Shown here: positions 8,403-16,650 of the stretch, one piece after another
Layout of the letters: each line of letters starts with the position of its first letter
Position numbering within the stretch: position 1 is the first letter of the stretch
NCBI GenBank assembly: GCA_018302605.1
Contig: JAGVZN010000015.1
Coordinates: forward strand, 1-47,078
Direction: 5' to 3'
DNA from: Candidatus Woesearchaeota archaeon
Lineage (GTDB): Archaea; Nanobdellota; Nanobdellia; Woesearchaeales; GW2011-AR9
Length of the DNA stretch: 47,078 nt
The notes under the pieces: model-generated
What the model was told of the DNA's origin: nothing
Database searches by the model: none
The model's input: the letters and a program-made list of their open reading frames with translations, nothing else
Translations under genes and position numbers: made by a program

Positions 8403-8691
8403 TCACCCCAAGCAGGGAAAACCCTAGCCAGGAGAGATAAAAATGTAACCATCATCTCACCCTCATTATTAGCTTAGTTGATACGAATGTATTGTTCTAA
8501 GGGAAATAATTTATAAATATTTAGATGATGTGATTTAGAGGATTCAAAGGATATGTTGAGGGGAGATATGGATCATTTAGATAAATCACCTTTGGGAACT
8601 TGCAAAATTATCTAAGATGATGGTTAATAGTTGTACTAAGGCCCGTTTTTAAAAGTAAGATTTATTAAGCATCATTGTTTAGTTAAGTTCT
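8403..8691 (+). promoter_or_regulatory. AT-rich intergenic region with leaderless promoter for the 8692 cassette
   Basis: This region between divergent genes holds no convincing coding frame. TTTATTAAG at 8661-8669 is centred about 27 bp before ATG 8692 and is the likely TATA box. The 13-bp sequence CCGTTTTTAAAAG at 8643-8655 recurs in inverted orientation just after the cassette. A GGGGTGA just upstream of 8402 may serve as ribosome-binding site for the minus-strand gene. Confidence 0.5.
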
Positions 8692-9321
8692 ATGGACTTG
8701 AAGTGGTATAGATCATTAGAATGGTTCCTCAAAACAAAAAAAGTAAAGAGAGTTCTCTTTGTTTGTTCAGGAAATAGTTGTCGAAGCCCAGCAGCCGTAT
8801 ATTATTTTAACAAATTTACTCATTGGTGGAGTGGAGTTTCCTCTTTTTCTCGTGGAACGGAGGTTAATAAGATATTACAAACATTACAAGCACGAGGGAT
8901 ATACATTAAAAAATTGATGATTGAACCTGAATCAAAGAAAGTTATTGGTGACCGTGAATCAAAATTTCTTGGTGGGCATGTAGCCACCCAAATTTCTGCG
9001 AAAGATGTCCTTAAAGCGAACTTAGTTTTAACTATGGAAAAATTAATTCGAGATGAATTAAGAGCAGCTTATCCAGATGCAGCCCCTAAAATATTTACCC
9101 TAAAAGGCTTTGTGGATAAAACGGATGATTCTTCTTCTAATTTAGATATTGGTAACCCGTTTATTCCCCCCGCTATTAGAAAAAAAGATGCAACAGTAGA
9201 AGGGAAAGTTAAATATTATAGATACCTCCAAAATTACGCCAAAATCTTTGCAGAAATTGAGCTTTATGTGAGAAAAGTCGTAGAAATCATTTACCTATTG
9301 AATGCAGAAAAGAGGCCATAA
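8692..9321 (+). CDS. low-molecular-weight phosphotyrosine phosphatase-like protein
   Basis: The P-loop VCSGNSCRSP gives the CX5R(S) signature (C25...R31) of LMW protein tyrosine phosphatases and arsenate reductases. A later NLDIGNPFIPP may supply the general-acid Asp. At 209 residues it is longer than the usual 140-160, with extra segments around 55-85 and a C-terminal helix. The stop TAA shares its last base with ATG of the next gene (TAATG), so the two are translationally coupled. The gene is strongly AT-rich compared with the housekeeping genes around it, which suggests acquisition. The substrate is unknown. The pairing with a phosphohistidine-type enzyme suggests opposed phosphotransfer activities (inference). 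Confidence 0.8.
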   Translation: MDLKWYRSLEWFLKTKKVKRVLFVCSGNSCRSPAAVYYFNKFTHWWSGVSSFSRGTEVNKILQTLQARGIYIKKLMIEPESKKVIGDRESKFLGGHVATQISAKDVLKANLVLTMEKLIRDELRAAYPDAAPKIFTLKGFVDKTDDSSSNLDIGNPFIPPAIRKKDATVEGKVKYYRYLQNYAKIFAEIELYVRKVVEIIYLLNAEKRP

Positions 9322-11606
9322 TGCCAAAATATACTTTTTTGTGGGCAGAAGAGAATTATAACTACTACGAATTAAGCTCAATTCTTTTAAATTATGGAAT
9401 CCGCTCGCAGAAAAGATGGGGGAATGGAATAAATAATGGGATTACATTTGGGAAAGATTTCCATGCGGAATTTTATCTACCTGATGAGGAATTAACTAGA
9501 GAAGCAGAAAATTGGTACACATTTTTAACAAATAAGAAAAAATGGAATTTTTATCTTCAATCTATTAAAATATCTGGCGATGGAGTTCTTTCCGAGATCA
9601 AGAAACTTATCGGCACGGATCTCCTTAAGTTAAATGCCGAACAGCTTTGGGAATTGTACGATTTTTATGGGATGAAGTTAGGCCAGTTGTTTAATTGCTA
9701 TATTGTGTCACAGCCCCATCGAATTACTAAGTTAGAAAGAAAAGTATTACAATTTCTTCAAGAGAAAGGAATAAAAGATACTGCCCACTACTTCTCTGTG
9801 CTAACTACTCCCCCAACAAAGATAATTTTTTCTCCGGTGGGTAATAAACTTTTTACCGGCTCTTTTGCTGAACTGGTGGGTAAAGAAAGAAGTGTAATTG
9901 ACAAAACGTTAATCAATAAAGAGATGTATCACGAAGAGAAAGTTAGAAATCTAGAAAAACAAACGATGCTGGCAGAATTAAAACCATCTCAAAAAATAAA
10001 GAGGTTGATAGATATTTTAAGCATTTTAGGGCATGAACGATTTAAAATGCGTTTTGTCTGGATGCCAGCCCTTTATTATGGTGAATTATTCCTCATTGAA
10101 TTTAAGAGAAGATATAATGTAAATAAATCAAAATTAAGAGCGTATGATACTCCAGAACTGGAAAATTTAATCAGATTTGGTAAGAAATTATCTCCAAAAG
10201 TAATTTCGGTTCGAAAGAAAGGACTTCTTAAGCATCTTAAGAATGGAACTATATATACCCATGAAGGAGCACAAGCACAGAAAATACTCAAAACATTGGT
10301 CTCAAAGAAAGAAAAAACAAAAGAATTAACCGGTATGGTGGCATCAAAAGGGCACGCTGTTGGTAAAGTAATGATTCTTTCGTACAGACATTCCAAAGAG
10401 CACTCGGCAAAAATAAAAAGAATGCAGGAAGGAGATATTATCGTGACTGAAATGACTCGCCCTAATATTATTTTAGCCTGTGAAAGAGCAGGGGCAATTG
10501 TTACTGATGAAGGTGGAATACTTTGCCATGCGGCTATTGTAAGCAGAGAATTGGGGGTGCCCTGTGTTATTGGAACAAAAGAAGCCACTTCTTGCTTTAA
10601 AGATGGTGATTACGTTGAGGTTGATGCCAACGATGGAAAAGTAAGAAAAATAACTTTTAAAGAATATTCTGCAAAGAAGCATGATAGGGGCCTTAAAGCA
10701 GAAGACAGAGCAATAAAGATGGATATTAAGTTGAATAAGATCAAAAAAGGTAATATTTTTTGGTTTAACCAGGTAGAAATTAAAGATATTCCTACCGTGG
10801 GAGGTAAGGGGGCGAGTTTGGGGGAGTTATACAAAATTGTTAACGTCCCAAATGGATTTTGTGTGTCTGTAAATGCGTATCATCAATTTTTGAAGGAAAA
10901 CGATTTAGATACAAAAATAGACCAGATATTAGGCAGTGTTTCTATAAATAATGCTGAAGAATTAGAAGAGAAAGCTCACCAAGTTAGAGAATTAATTTTA
11001 AGTAGAGAATTGTCTTCAGTTATAAAAAATAAAATTTTAGAGAATTACAGAAAATTGCAGAATAAAAAAGTTGCGGTAAGAAGTTCCGCCACGGCAGAAG
11101 ACATCCCAACCGCTTCATTTGCTGGCCAAGCCGATACTTTTCTTAATGTTTCTACAGAAAAAGAAGTTTTAGAGAGTGTTCAAAAATGCTGGGCTTCGCT
11201 ATTTACATCTCGGGCAGTCTATTATCGAGAGAAAAATGGTTTTGAACACACTAAAGTATTAATTTCTGTTGTTGTGCAGGAGATGGTTAATGTTAATTAT
11301 GCGGGGGTTATGTTTACAAAAGATCCGGTTGAAAAGAAGTATATTTTGATTGAAGTTGTAAAAGGGTTAGGAGAACTGTTAGTTTCTGGTGAAGTAACTC
11401 CTAATACATATCACATCGAGAAGAAAAAGTTTGAAGTGATAAAAAAGCGTGAAAATTTCAGATTTGAGGTTAGCTTTTTAGCTGATTTAAGTAGAATTGG
11501 TCAGCTCATAGAGAAACATTACAAATATCCTCAGGATATTGAATGGGCAATAGATCAGAGTGGAAAAATTTTTATTTTACAGTCAAGAGCGATTACTACG
11601 TTGTAG
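9321..11606 (+). CDS. PEP synthase/PPDK-like protein with reversed domain order
   Basis: The 761 residues contain, in order, an unrecognised N-terminal domain (about 1-320), the PEP-utilising swivelling domain with the phosphohistidine motif GGILCHAAIVSRELGVPC (His403), and a C-terminal PPDK-type ATP-grasp domain (about 475-761) with GGKGASLGEL, VAVRSSATAEDIPTASFAGQ, VNYAGVMFTKDP and the end QDIEWAIDQSGKIFILQSRA. Normal PEP synthases run ATP-grasp, swivel domain, then PEP-binding TIM barrel. Here the first two are swapped and the TIM barrel is absent. Rifampin phosphotransferase uses the same two modules in the usual order. The protein probably transfers a phosphate from ATP through His403 to an unknown acceptor bound by the N-terminal domain. 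It is AT-rich and coupled to the phosphatase gene. Confidence 0.8.
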   Translation: MPKYTFLWAEENYNYYELSSILLNYGIRSQKRWGNGINNGITFGKDFHAEFYLPDEELTREAENWYTFLTNKKKWNFYLQSIKISGDGVLSEIKKLIGTDLLKLNAEQLWELYDFYGMKLGQLFNCYIVSQPHRITKLERKVLQFLQEKGIKDTAHYFSVLTTPPTKIIFSPVGNKLFTGSFAELVGKERSVIDKTLINKEMYHEEKVRNLEKQTMLAELKPSQKIKRLIDILSILGHERFKMRFVWMPALYYGELFLIEFKRRYNVNKSKLRAYDTPELENLIRFGKKLSPKVISVRKKGLLKHLKNGTIYTHEGAQAQKILKTLVSKKEKTKELTGMVASKGHAVGKVMILSYRHSKEHSAKIKRMQEGDIIVTEMTRPNIILACERAGAIVTDEGGILCHAAIVSRELGVPCVIGTKEATSCFKDGDYVEVDANDGKVRKITFKEYSAKKHDRGLKAEDRAIKMDIKLNKIKKGNIFWFNQVEIKDIPTVGGKGASLGELYKIVNVPNGFCVSVNAYHQFLKENDLDTKIDQILGSVSINNAEELEEKAHQVRELILSRELSSVIKNKILENYRKLQNKKVAVRSSATAEDIPTASFAGQADTFLNVSTEKEVLESVQKCWASLFTSRAVYYREKNGFEHTKVLISVVVQEMVNVNYAGVMFTKDPVEKKYILIEVVKGLGELLVSGEVTPNTYHIEKKKFEVIKKRENFRFEVSFLADLSRIGQLIEKHYKYPQDIEWAIDQSGKIFILQSRAITTL

Positions 11607-11741
11607 CTTTTAAAAACGGACTCTTTACACAAATAATCAAACGCAACTTACAACGCTAGCTTAGCCACGTCTAGAATACCTAGAAACTATCCAAAAGTAG
11701 TCACAAAAGCTTAAGAATGTTCTTTCCCCTCATCAAGAGGT

Positions 11742-12551
11742 ATGGAGTTTAGAATAGAACGAAAAGGAAACGAGAACTATCACAAATATCCCACTGATAA
11801 TCTGAAGAAAGCACAGGATTTTGCCAATCAGCTGAAAAAAGAATTTGATACGTTTATCCTGGCTGTGATCCTCTTTGGGAGCGCAGCGCGCCATGAAGCC
11901 AAGCCGACCAGCGACATTGACGTTTTGGTGGTGACTGATGACACCACATTTGTGATCTCTGAGCCATTGATCGAAGCCTACCGCCTGACGATTGAGAAGA
12001 TCGTGCCCAAAGTTTCATTACAACTGCACATCACGTCGATGACCTTTACCGCGTTCTGGGAACATGCGCGCGGCGCGGATCCGGTAACGGTAAATATATT
12101 ACGCGACGGCGTGCCGTTGTTAGATGTCGGCTTCTTCACGCCACTCCAACATCTGCTTAAGCAAGGCCGGATACGACCATCCGAAGAGAGTGTTTGGAGA
12201 TATTATGGTCAAGCCCCGCGAACATTAATCAATTCACGCTGGCATGTGCTTCAGGCGACGCTGGACTTATACTGGGCGGTGATTGATGCGGCGCACGCGG
12301 CATTGATGAGCAGGAATGAAGTGCCGCCGACGCCGGAGCATGTTCCGGAGATGCTCGAGCGGATCTTTGTCAAGCCGCGGCTGATGGACAGAAAATATGT
12401 CGAAGTAATGCGGGATTTCTATAAGCTCAGCAAGACGATCACCCACCGGGAATTAAAAGAAGTGAAAGGGATGGAATATGAAAGATATTTCCATCAGGCT
12501 GATGACTTTGTGAAAATGATGAAGAGATTGATTGAGAAAGTAAAGATGTGA
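11742..12551 (+). CDS. nucleotidyltransferase-fold protein with helical C-terminus
   Basis: An MNT/polymerase-beta-type nucleotidyltransferase domain lies at about 25-110 of 269 residues, with LFGSAARHEAKPTSDIDVLVV giving the G46-S47 motif and the metal-binding D58/D60 pair. The C-terminal half (about 150-269) is all-helical, has a HEPN-like look, and is fused in one chain instead of being a separate toxin subunit. I do not see the RxxxxxH RNase motif, so an RNase role is not supported. The gene has the base composition of the housekeeping genes. It precedes the YjdF-like gene by 4 bp, implying co-transcription. Confidence 0.7.
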   Translation: MEFRIERKGNENYHKYPTDNLKKAQDFANQLKKEFDTFILAVILFGSAARHEAKPTSDIDVLVVTDDTTFVISEPLIEAYRLTIEKIVPKVSLQLHITSMTFTAFWEHARGADPVTVNILRDGVPLLDVGFFTPLQHLLKQGRIRPSEESVWRYYGQAPRTLINSRWHVLQATLDLYWAVIDAAHAALMSRNEVPPTPEHVPEMLERIFVKPRLMDRKYVEVMRDFYKLSKTITHRELKEVKGMEYERYFHQADDFVKMMKRLIEKVKM

Positions 12552-12555
12552 TCTC

Positions 12556-13179
12556 GTGAAGATACGTAAACCAGACGTTCTCCCCTTTTCGCTTTTGGTT
12601 ATTTTTATCCTATTCTGGATAGTCTCGGCAATCGCTCCGCGCTATCGGGAGGTGTGGCTTGCGGAGAACCTGTTGACGGTGGCGTTTGTCCTGCTCCTGA
12701 TCTTGACCTACCGGGTGTTTCGCTTTTCAAACCTGAGTTACAGCCTCCTGTTTGGATTTATGCTCCTGCACGTCCTGGGAAGTTATTATTCTTATTCAGA
12801 AATGCCGCTGTTTTCCTATTTCAAAGAACTATTTGGGCTCAGCCGCAACCATTATGAACGACTGGTCCATTTCTTATTTGGGATTGTCTTTTTTCTGCCT
12901 CTGCAGGAATTCTGCAGGAAGAAATTGCGTCTGTCCCAAGGCTGGAGTTTACTGTTTGCGTTTATGACGATTGCCGCTCTGAAAGGGATGTATGAGGTCC
13001 TGGAATACGGCTGGCTGTTGGTGACCAAGAATGAATTGATCGGCATGGCTTATCTGGGAATGCAAGGAGATGCCTGGGACGCGCAGAAAGACATTTTCTG
13101 GGGGCTGGTGGGGGCAGGAATGAGCTGGATCGGGATGGCGGTAAAGGACGATTCCCGCAAAAAAGGGAAGGGGAAATGA
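12556..13179 (+). CDS. DUF2238/YjdF-like membrane protein
   Basis: A 207-residue integral membrane protein from GTG 12556 with about six spans. The family signature sits in the second half: the NHYERLVHFLFGI helix, KGMYEVLEYGWLL and the GMQGDAWDAQKDIFWGL motif containing conserved acidic residues within the membrane. The biochemical function of DUF2238/YjdF proteins is unknown. The start lies 4 bp after the nucleotidyltransferase stop, so the two form an operon. Confidence 0.8.
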   Translation: MKIRKPDVLPFSLLVIFILFWIVSAIAPRYREVWLAENLLTVAFVLLLILTYRVFRFSNLSYSLLFGFMLLHVLGSYYSYSEMPLFSYFKELFGLSRNHYERLVHFLFGIVFFLPLQEFCRKKLRLSQGWSLLFAFMTIAALKGMYEVLEYGWLLVTKNELIGMAYLGMQGDAWDAQKDIFWGLVGAGMSWIGMAVKDDSRKKGKGK

Positions 13180-13249
13180 CTTTTCTATGCACAGAAAACT
13201 AATAGTCCAATCAAAACCTTTAATAACATCCATTGACTTCTAAACTTTG

Positions 13250-14947
13250 ATGAAAGATAGTGTGAGAAAGTACGTCCTGAAGAATGCCCACGATTTTAAT
13301 GGCAAGGTCAATGACAAAGTTGTCCTCGGCCTCGTTCTTAAAGAAAAGCCAGAACTGAAGAGAGATGTTCCGGCAGTATTAAGAGAGATTCAAACAGTCA
13401 GTAAAGAGGTAGAAACACTTTCTCAACAACAGCTAAAGAAAGAGTTGAAGAAGCTCGCCCCGGAATTACTGAAAGAGCAGAAAGAAGAACAGAAAGGGCC
13501 ATTAAAACCACTGCCACGTGCGGAACAAGGGAAAGTAGTGGTCAGGATGGCACCGTCGCCCAGCGGGCCGCTGCATATTGGTCATGCTTACGGTGTTTCA
13601 CTGAATTCGGAATATGCGCGGATGTACGATGGCAAGCTGATCCTTCGCATCGAAGATACCAACCCAGAGAATATTTACTCGCCGGCATACAAACTCATCC
13701 CTGAAGATGTGCAATGGCTTACGGGCAATAACGTCAAAGAAGTCATCGTGCAATCATCCCGGTTAGGCATCTATTATGATCATGCGGAACAGTTGGTACG
13801 ACAAGGAAAGGTCTATCTCTGTACCTGTGATGCTGATGCCTGGCGAGAGATGAAGAGTAAAGGAAAAGCCTGTCCCTGCCGCTCACTTTCTGCAGAAGAA
13901 AACCAGGAACGCTTTGCCCGGCTGTTTAGCAGCTACGCCGAAGGCGAGGCAGTAGCCAGATTAAAGACGGACATTACCGACAAGAATCCGGCGCTGAGAG
14001 ATTTTGCAATTATGCGCATTGTCGAGCACGTCCACCCTAAAACGGGAAAAGAACAAAGAGTCTGGCCGCTGATGGTCTTTTCCGTCGCGATCGATGACCA
14101 TGAGCTGGGGATCACCCACGTCTTAAACGGCAAAGATCACATGGACAATGCCGCCAAAGAGCGGATGATTATGGATTGCTTCGGCTGGACATATCCGGAG
14201 TATAAACATTGGGGAATGATCAGTTTTATTGGTTTTGATCTCAGCACTTCTAAAACCCGGCGGGCAATTGAACAGAAAGAATATACCGGCTGGGATGACA
14301 TCCGACTGCCGTTCCTGCCGGCGCTGCGCAGACGCGGGTATCAAGCGGCCGCATTTAGGCGCTACGCCGTGGAAATGGGATTGAGCCAGAATGACAAGAC
14401 CGTTTCGCTGGAAGAGTTTTGGAAGAACATCAACGCGTTTAACAAGGAGATCATCGAACCGCAGGCAAACCGCTATTTCTGCGTGGAGAAACCGATGGCC
14501 GTGACGATTGCCGGCGCGCCGAAGAAGAATGTATTATTTGATCTCCATCCGGATTTCCCCGAGCGGGGAAAACGAGAATTTCATTCCGCCGGGGAGGTAT
14601 ATATTGCGGAATCTGATTATCATAAACTGAGCGCAGGCTTTACCCATCGCCTGATGGATTATTGCAATTTTCAGATCAAAGACGGAAAATGGTCTTTCCT
14701 GTCAGAAAGTTATGATGATTACAAAAACGCAGAACAGCGCGGGATGATCATCCATTGGCTGCCGATGCAGCGCCAGCCGGCCAGAGTCGAGGTGGTCATG
14801 GAAAATGGAACGACGACTCAGGGGATCGGTGAAGAAGGAATGACCTCGCTGAAAACAGGACAGATCATCCAATTGGAACGGATGTTTTTTGTCCGGGTGG
14901 ACGCAGTAGAAGAGGATAGAGTGACATTATGGTATTTACATCGGTGA
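13250..14947 (+). CDS. gltX: glutamyl-tRNA synthetase, archaeal type
   Basis: Class I synthetase charging tRNA-Glu (and tRNA-Gln in most archaea). About 565 residues, with the archaeal/eukaryotic GlxRS layout: an N-terminal helical extension (1-95), the catalytic core with MAPSPSGPLHIGHAYG carrying the HIGH motif and LRIEDTNPENI, a Cys cluster CTCDAD...ACPC that may bind zinc, and an atypical KMSKS region LSTSKTRRAI. The all-beta anticodon-binding domain ends with RVTLWYLHR. ATG 13250 is chosen over TTG 13247; a TTTAATAAC box about 29 bp upstream implies a leaderless transcript. A short unknown gene follows after 4 bp. Confidence 0.95.
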   Translation: MKDSVRKYVLKNAHDFNGKVNDKVVLGLVLKEKPELKRDVPAVLREIQTVSKEVETLSQQQLKKELKKLAPELLKEQKEEQKGPLKPLPRAEQGKVVVRMAPSPSGPLHIGHAYGVSLNSEYARMYDGKLILRIEDTNPENIYSPAYKLIPEDVQWLTGNNVKEVIVQSSRLGIYYDHAEQLVRQGKVYLCTCDADAWREMKSKGKACPCRSLSAEENQERFARLFSSYAEGEAVARLKTDITDKNPALRDFAIMRIVEHVHPKTGKEQRVWPLMVFSVAIDDHELGITHVLNGKDHMDNAAKERMIMDCFGWTYPEYKHWGMISFIGFDLSTSKTRRAIEQKEYTGWDDIRLPFLPALRRRGYQAAAFRRYAVEMGLSQNDKTVSLEEFWKNINAFNKEIIEPQANRYFCVEKPMAVTIAGAPKKNVLFDLHPDFPERGKREFHSAGEVYIAESDYHKLSAGFTHRLMDYCNFQIKDGKWSFLSESYDDYKNAEQRGMIIHWLPMQRQPARVEVVMENGTTTQGIGEEGMTSLKTGQIIQLERMFFVRVDAVEEDRVTLWYLHR

Positions 14948-14951
14948 AAAA

Positions 14952-15290
14952 ATGACAACGACTTTACTCTGCTACTGGTGTAATGATCTTACTGATCCTG
15001 AAAGGGGGTATGTTCCGTTAGGTGTGCTCGTCAGGGAGGGAGTTGAAGTCGCATTGAGAATCAAAAGATTTCAAGAATTACCGGCAGAGCAACAGCCCCA
15101 AGACAAATTTATGAAAAGTCTGCTTGATCCCAAAAATATTGAACATATTTTTGAGAGAACAACCGAAGCAACGAGAGGGCAGCCACTGAGTCTTCATTTT
15201 GCCGCAGTCAGCTGTGACCAGAAAGGAACAGTCGAAGAAAAAGCGGAGGCATTATTTGAAATTCATGTTACTAAGTATTATCAAAAATAG
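14952..15290 (+). CDS. unknown protein, 112 aa
   Basis: A soluble protein of 112 residues whose start follows the gltX stop by 4 bp, implying co-transcription. The N-terminus has a C-x2-C pair (CYWCND) and a GYVPLGVLVREGVEVALR segment; the rest mixes helices and strands. I do not recognise a family. Codon use matches its neighbours, which supports coding status. Confidence 0.55.
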   Translation: MTTTLLCYWCNDLTDPERGYVPLGVLVREGVEVALRIKRFQELPAEQQPQDKFMKSLLDPKNIEHIFERTTEATRGQPLSLHFAAVSCDQKGTVEEKAEALFEIHVTKYYQK

Positions 15291-15324
15291 AAAAATAAAT
15301 GAAATCTAAAAAGGAGTGATAAAC

Positions 15325-15810
15325 ATGCCAACAATATCCAGAGATACGCCGTTAGCGGAGATAACTTTGCGGCGCTATGAAAAGCCGACAATGCGTGAGC
15401 GCGAGTTAGTGCGCAAGTTCTGCCTTTCCGTCGGATTATTACAGCCGGGAGATTCACGGGATGTTGTCGTCGATGTCTTGCACGTCCTGCTCAAAGCAAA
15501 AACCCGGAGAGAGGAATTGCATTCAGAAGAAATCAAGAATTTGGTGATGACCGAACGGAAACAGGGCGGATTGCCGATGCTGGGGATCGCATCATCAAAT
15601 ATCCGCCGTCAATTGAAGCGGATTAAAGACCTGCATCTAATCGAAACAAATGCCAACCTTTATCGGATTGCCGAATGGGCGAATGTTTCAGAGATCTTTG
15701 AAGAGAAAGTGGAGAAGTTTTTATTGAATTCAGTGATGAGCCGGGTGCGCGAGTACGTACAGCGGCTGGATGAGGAGTTTATCCATAAGGAAGATAGTGA
15801 AGAAAGGTAG
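15325..15810 (+). CDS. conserved winged-helix-like protein, unknown
   Basis: About 161 residues. The helical pattern MRERELVRKFCLSVGL, HSEEIKNLVM, SSNIRRQLKRIKDLHLIE, YRIAEW looks like a winged helix, with DNA or nucleic-acid binding likely, followed by a long C-terminal helix. ATG 15325 is preferred over GTG 15316 because a good AAGGAG ribosome-binding site (15311-15316) lies 8 bp upstream. A short TA-rich gap separates it from the preceding unknown gene. The precise role is unknown. Confidence 0.65.
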   Translation: MPTISRDTPLAEITLRRYEKPTMRERELVRKFCLSVGLLQPGDSRDVVVDVLHVLLKAKTRREELHSEEIKNLVMTERKQGGLPMLGIASSNIRRQLKRIKDLHLIETNANLYRIAEWANVSEIFEEKVEKFLLNSVMSRVREYVQRLDEEFIHKEDSEER

Positions 15811-15886
15811 AACGGTTGTCTCTTTTCATTGAAGAGAAGAACAATGCACCCATAATTTAATATACCTCTTCTCTTTCTCTAAAATC

Positions 15887-16417
15887 ATGACAAAAGAAAA
15901 AACAGATCCCCTTTTCTCCACCAAAAGAAGAAGAGGCCGTCCCGTAGATTTTTCCGAGATAGTAGCCAATATCCAAGCAGAAAACCAAAGAAAGATTGAC
16001 CAAAGTAAACCTCAGGAAGAATTGATCGTGCCGTTAGAAGTACTGGTGGAATCGGCAGAATTTAGATCAGCCGACGTCACGGTTTCTGATCAGTTTATTG
16101 GTGTGGGACATCGGGAATATCGTACGGGGCAAGTTCAAGGTGCGACATATCAGGTTTCAGGGCATGACGTTGTCCGGGAGTTATCTTTTGCTGGCGGCTG
16201 GCCGGAAATCGTTGGCGAGAACGTCCGCGCGTATGTTTTCAAAGGGAAAACTGTGGAGTTGAGCGTAAATCCGTTCAATGCATCGCCTTACGAGATGCAA
16301 CATGCTGGTTCTGTCTATCACGAACGTGATTTTGAGGAGAAAGAACAGGCATTAAGAATCGAAGTTCTTGATGAAAACGGTAAAGTATCACGAACGTATA
16401 AAGCGGCGGGAAGATAA
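15887..16417 (+). CDS. unknown protein with N-terminal AT-hook-like motif
   Basis: The N-terminal segment KRRRGRPVDF contains an RGRP core like the AT-hook minor-groove binder. The remaining residues (about 40-176) are mainly beta strands with polar faces (VLVESAEFRSADVTVSDQF, GATYQVSGHDVVREL). No family is recognised. A TTTAATATA box lies about 30 bp upstream of ATG 15887. The gene stands alone, followed by a MITE. DNA binding is an inference from the short motif only. Confidence 0.5.
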   Translation: MTKEKTDPLFSTKRRRGRPVDFSEIVANIQAENQRKIDQSKPQEELIVPLEVLVESAEFRSADVTVSDQFIGVGHREYRTGQVQGATYQVSGHDVVRELSFAGGWPEIVGENVRAYVFKGKTVELSVNPFNASPYEMQHAGSVYHERDFEEKEQALRIEVLDENGKVSRTYKAAGR

Positions 16418-16422
16418 CAATC

Positions 16423-16592
16423 ATTTCTGGTATTTGTTTAGCTTGTGGCAAGGCCAAAAAGTGTATCCGAAGATGCTTTAATCCTCGCTTGGTGCGGAAA
16501 TAATCTTACCTCTAGCAAGATGCAGATAAAACATCAGCAGATTTCCGCTCGGATACACGGCCTGCCGAAAAAGCTAAACAAATACCATTTCT
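16423..16592. mobile_element. MITE family A: 158-bp element with 16-bp TIRs and 6-bp target duplication
   Basis: The element spans 16429-16586. Its ends are perfect 16-bp inverted repeats, GGTATTTGTTTAGCTT and the exact complement. It is flanked by ATTTCT on both sides (16423-16428 and 16587-16592), read as the target duplication. The arms continue as imperfect inverted repeats (GGCAAGGCC / GGCAGGCCG, GTGTATCCGA on both sides). Inside are complementary GCGGAAAT and ATTTCCGC blocks that can pair. An open frame crossing it (16445-16687) is not a gene. A related copy lies at 25504-25597 and a decayed one at 33819-33868. It sits directly upstream of the purA promoter. Confidence 0.85.
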
Positions 16593-16618
16593 TCAATCTC
16601 TATTTTCGATTTCCTAAA

Positions 16619-16628
16619 GCTATAAAAA
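16619..16628 (+). promoter_or_regulatory. TATA box for purA
   Basis: GCTATAAAAA about 27 bp before ATG 16651 predicts a leaderless purA mRNA. Confidence 0.55.
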
Positions 16629-16650
16629 TTCTGATTATCGTATTCTTTCC

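Larger units (their letters stand above)
8643..11619. repeat. 13-bp inverted repeats bracketing the phosphatase/PEP-synthase-like cassette
   Basis: CCGTTTTTAAAAG at 8643-8655 and its exact complement CTTTTAAAAACGG at 11607-11619 bracket the two AT-rich genes; the right copy follows directly after the stop codon. The core CTTTTAAAAG is itself palindromic, so part of the match is easier to get by chance. I see no flanking target duplication. This could mark cassette ends or simply be related promoter/terminator sequences. Confidence 0.4.

Noticed and set aside
7756-8427. 223-codon Ser/Phe-rich plus-strand frame
   Set aside because: Antisense shadow of the Lys/Glu-rich part of the cupredoxin-like gene.
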